This document shows positions 14,145 to 16,142 of a DNA stretch of 16,142 bases, piece by piece (positions within the stretch are counted from its first letter, which is position 1; every line of letters begins with the position of its first letter). A model generated the notes under the pieces. It was not told the DNA's origin and made no database searches. It saw nothing but the letters and a program-made list of their open reading frames with translations. The position numbers were made by a program, and so were the translations under genes. Source of the DNA: DASRVA01 sp035687745 (GTDB lineage: Bacteria > Gemmatimonadota > Gemmatimonadetes > JACCXV01 > JAHWKZ01); the NCBI GenBank assembly GCA_035687745.1, contig DASRVA010000034.1, positions 1 to 16,142 of the forward strand, written 5' to 3'.

Positions 14145-14854
14145 AGGACGGGCGGACCCAGGGGACCCATCCGGTGATCCTCGTGGTGGAAGACGAGCCG
14201 GACCTGAGGAGCCTGCTCGATCGCCAGCTCGACCGGGCCGGCTACCGTGTGCTCCTGGCGGAAGACGGGCTGGAGGGGCTCGAGACCGCGTCGCGGGAGA
14301 CCGTCGACCTGGTGCTGCTCGACCTCATGCTCCCGCACCTGGACGGCCTGGAGGTCTGCCGGCGACTGAAGCGGGACGCGCGAACGTCACGGCTCCCCGT
14401 GATCATGTTGACGGCCAGGGGAGAGCCGGTCGACCGCATCGTCGGGCTCGAGCTGGGAGCCGACGACTACATCACGAAGCCGTTCAACCTGCGGGAGTTG
14501 CTGCTCAGGATCGCCGCTGTCCTCAGGCGAAGCCACGGCGAGGATGCCCATCCGGACCAGATCGAGCTCGACGGCCTGAGAATCGACGTGGCCGGGCGGA
14601 CGGTCGAGTTGCAGGATGAGCCAATCCGCTTGACGACACGGGAATTCGATCTCCTGCTCTTCCTCGTGACCCACCCGAACCGGGTGTTCAGCCGCGCCGA
14701 GCTGCTGCGCCAGGTGTGGGACTACGACTTCGAGGGGTACGACCGGACCGTGGATGCCCACGTGGCCCGCCTGCGGAGAAAGCTCGGTGAACATGGCGAG
14801 TGGATCGAGACGGCCTGGGGCGTGGGCTACAAGTTCAACCCGCCTTCCGGCTGA
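14141..14854 (+). CDS. phoB: OmpR-family response regulator, PhoB type
   Basis: DNA-binding regulator of the phosphate-starvation response. The 237-aa protein has a receiver domain (about 11-130) with acidic pocket Glu17/Asp18, phosphoacceptor Asp61 in LLDLMLP, Thr91 in MLTAR and Lys113 in YITKPF, and a winged-helix trans_reg_C domain (about 138-235) with LTTREFDLLLFLVTHPNRVFSR, RTVDAHVARLRRKLG and GVGYKF. The GTG at 14141 overlaps the phoU stop (GTGA). The name rests on its place between phoU and a PhoR-type kinase; the sequence alone would only say OmpR family. Its likely target is the phased repeat unit at 8558-8590. Confidence 0.9.
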   Translation: MKDGRTQGTHPVILVVEDEPDLRSLLDRQLDRAGYRVLLAEDGLEGLETASRETVDLVLLDLMLPHLDGLEVCRRLKRDARTSRLPVIMLTARGEPVDRIVGLELGADDYITKPFNLRELLLRIAAVLRRSHGEDAHPDQIELDGLRIDVAGRTVELQDEPIRLTTREFDLLLFLVTHPNRVFSRAELLRQVWDYDFEGYDRTVDAHVARLRRKLGEHGEWIETAWGVGYKFNPPSG

Positions 14855-14884
14855 ATGGCCGGCTGAAGCGGACCTCGCGAGACG

Positions 14885-16142
14885 ATGCGGTTACGGAACC
14901 GGATCCTCCTCACCTATCTGGCGTTCGGTCTCGTCCTGGCTCTCGTGGCGGGCGTGCCGTTGTACCGGACGGCCACCGGCGCGGCACGCAGCGGAATCGA
15001 CGACCGGGTGACCACGGGGCTCCGGCTCGTCACCGTCGCGCTCGAGGATGCCGCCCCAGCGGACGCGAACGAGCTGGATGCCTTCATCGACGATCTGGGA
15101 TCCGGGGCCGACGCACGCGTCACCGTGATCGCGCCGGATGGCCGGGTCGTCGCCGACAGCGAGTTCGACGACCAGGACCTGGCCGCCCTTGACGACCACG
15201 GGGGCCGCGCCGAGGTCGTCGAGGCGCGTACGCGGGGCGAGGGCGCCAGCGTGCGCGATTCGCGCTCGGTCGACACGCGGATGTTGTACCGCGCCCGGCG
15301 ACTGGATGAAGGCGCGTGGAGGGGCTCGGTGGCCAGGATCGCGGTCCCCTTCACCCGCGTAGACGCGGCTCGGGCGGCCGCCGGCCGGGGTGTCGCTGCA
15401 GCTCTCGCGCTGGCCCTTGCGCTGGCCTTGCTGGCGGGCGCGGCCTGGGCGAGGCGCCTCAGCCGTCCAATCGCGCAGCTCAGCGAGACGGCCCAGCGGG
15501 TCGAGCGCGGCGATCTCGACGCCCGCGTTCGCGTAGGGACGGGGGACGAGCTGGAGGACCTGGCGCGAGCGCTCGACGGCGCGCGGAACCAGCTTGCTTC
15601 GCGAATCGCCGAGGCGACGCTCGAGAGGGAACGGCTCGAGGCCGTGCTGGACGGCATGGCGGAAGGGGTGCTGGTCACGGATCGATCGGGTCGCGTGAGC
15701 CGCACGAACCCGGCGCTGCGGCGGATCTTTGGCCTCGAACGGCCGGTCACCGGACGCAGCCTCGGCGAGGCGCTCCGGAGCCCGGGGGTGGCGGAGGCGT
15801 TCGAGGAATTGACCGATGGCCGAACGGTGAGCCGGGAGATTCAGGTCACGTGGCCCACCGAGCGGACGTTGACGATCCATGCGGTCGCCCTCCCCGACGG
15901 TGGGGCCGTGGCCGTCTTCCACGACATCACCTCGCTCAAGCGAGTCGAGACGGTGCGCCGGGATTTCGTCTCCAACGTGAGCCATGAGCTTCGGACGCCG
16001 TTGACCGCACTGTCGGGATACGCCGAGGCGCTCTCGGAGGCGGGACTCTCCGCCGAGGAGGCTCGCCAGCACGCCACCGTGATCCGCCGCCACGTCGAGC
16101 GTCTGGCGGCCCTGGTCAGCGACCTTCTCGAGCTGGCGCGCC
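14885..16142 (+). CDS. phoR: Sensor histidine kinase PhoR (3' end beyond the window)
   Basis: Membrane sensor kinase partner of PhoB. The frame is open from ATG 14885 to the window end, giving 419 residues. The order is TM1 (about 7-27), a periplasmic region (28-165), TM2 (about 168-188, Ala/Leu-rich), HAMP (about 189-240, RRLSRPIAQLSETAQRVERGDL split), PAS (about 248-350, LDGMAEGVLVTDRSGRV), then the dimerisation domain with the H-box FVSNVSHELRTPLTA and phosphoacceptor His367. The ATP-binding domain lies outside. It starts 30 bp after phoB with a weak binding site (GAGACG). The larger periplasmic domain differs from E. coli PhoR but is common in other phyla. Confidence 0.92.
   Translation, partial: MRLRNRILLTYLAFGLVLALVAGVPLYRTATGAARSGIDDRVTTGLRLVTVALEDAAPADANELDAFIDDLGSGADARVTVIAPDGRVVADSEFDDQDLAALDDHGGRAEVVEARTRGEGASVRDSRSVDTRMLYRARRLDEGAWRGSVARIAVPFTRVDAARAAAGRGVAAALALALALALLAGAAWARRLSRPIAQLSETAQRVERGDLDARVRVGTGDELEDLARALDGARNQLASRIAEATLERERLEAVLDGMAEGVLVTDRSGRVSRTNPALRRIFGLERPVTGRSLGEALRSPGVAEAFEELTDGRTVSREIQVTWPTERTLTIHAVALPDGGAVAVFHDITSLKRVETVRRDFVSNVSHELRTPLTALSGYAEALSEAGLSAEEARQHATVIRRHVERLAALVSDLLELAR

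Noticed and set aside
1..16142. Insertion sequences, CRISPR arrays, tRNA or rRNA genes, attachment sites, toxin-antitoxin or defence genes
   Set aside because: No transposase motifs, regularly spaced repeats, tRNA-like cloverleaf or rRNA segments were seen; every sizeable stretch is explained by the listed genes.

Overview
This is a GC-rich (roughly two-thirds G+C) chromosomal window from a diderm bacterium. An outer-membrane porin with a C-terminal Phe, several Sec or lipoprotein signals and a beta-barrel fragment all point to an outer membrane. The style (arginine- and alanine-rich proteins, GTG starts, four-base gene overlaps, barrel repertoire) resembles Gemmatimonadota or a similar environmental phylum, but that placement is only a guess. 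No rRNA, tRNA, CRISPR, phage or transposase is visible.

Left part (1-2232): a leftward 5' fragment of an outer-membrane barrel protein, a rightward exported DUF1579-like protein, a leftward unrecognised 133-aa protein and a rightward putative lipoprotein. These are small accessory genes with no clear common job.

Middle left (2246-5393, minus strand): a three-gene unit transcribed as CHAD protein, then PLP-fold aminotransferase, then prephenate dehydratase (pheA). The aminotransferase seems to start on a CTG that overlaps the CHAD stop codon, and it lacks several classical PLP contacts. Next to pheA, a role in phenylalanine synthesis or in a related amino-acid step is reasonable.

Middle right (5491-8526, plus strand): divergent from CHAD lies a Ppx/GppA-HD phosphatase (polyphosphate or pppGpp), overlapping a pair of thymidylate-kinase-like P-loop proteins. 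One kinase has an intact Walker A motif. The second has Arg in place of the invariant Lys, and neither has the usual REPGGT segment. Gene order and overlaps suggest one transcript.

Right part (8675-16142, plus strand): a complete phosphate-acquisition operon: phosphate-type porin, pstS, pstC, pstA, pstB, phoU, phoB and phoR (the last cut by the window end). Most junctions are GTGA or short overlaps, implying translational coupling. Ahead of the porin there are three 11-bp-phased TCA-containing units, a candidate PhoB/PhoP box. A strong hairpin separates the porin from pstS.

Taken together, phosphate would enter through the porin, be captured by PstS and imported by PstCAB; PhoU-PhoR-PhoB sense and regulate this. 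The neighbouring Ppx-HD and CHAD proteins handle or bind polyphosphate. The best candidate for something undescribed is the tandem kinase-like pair embedded between polyphosphate and phosphate-uptake genes.
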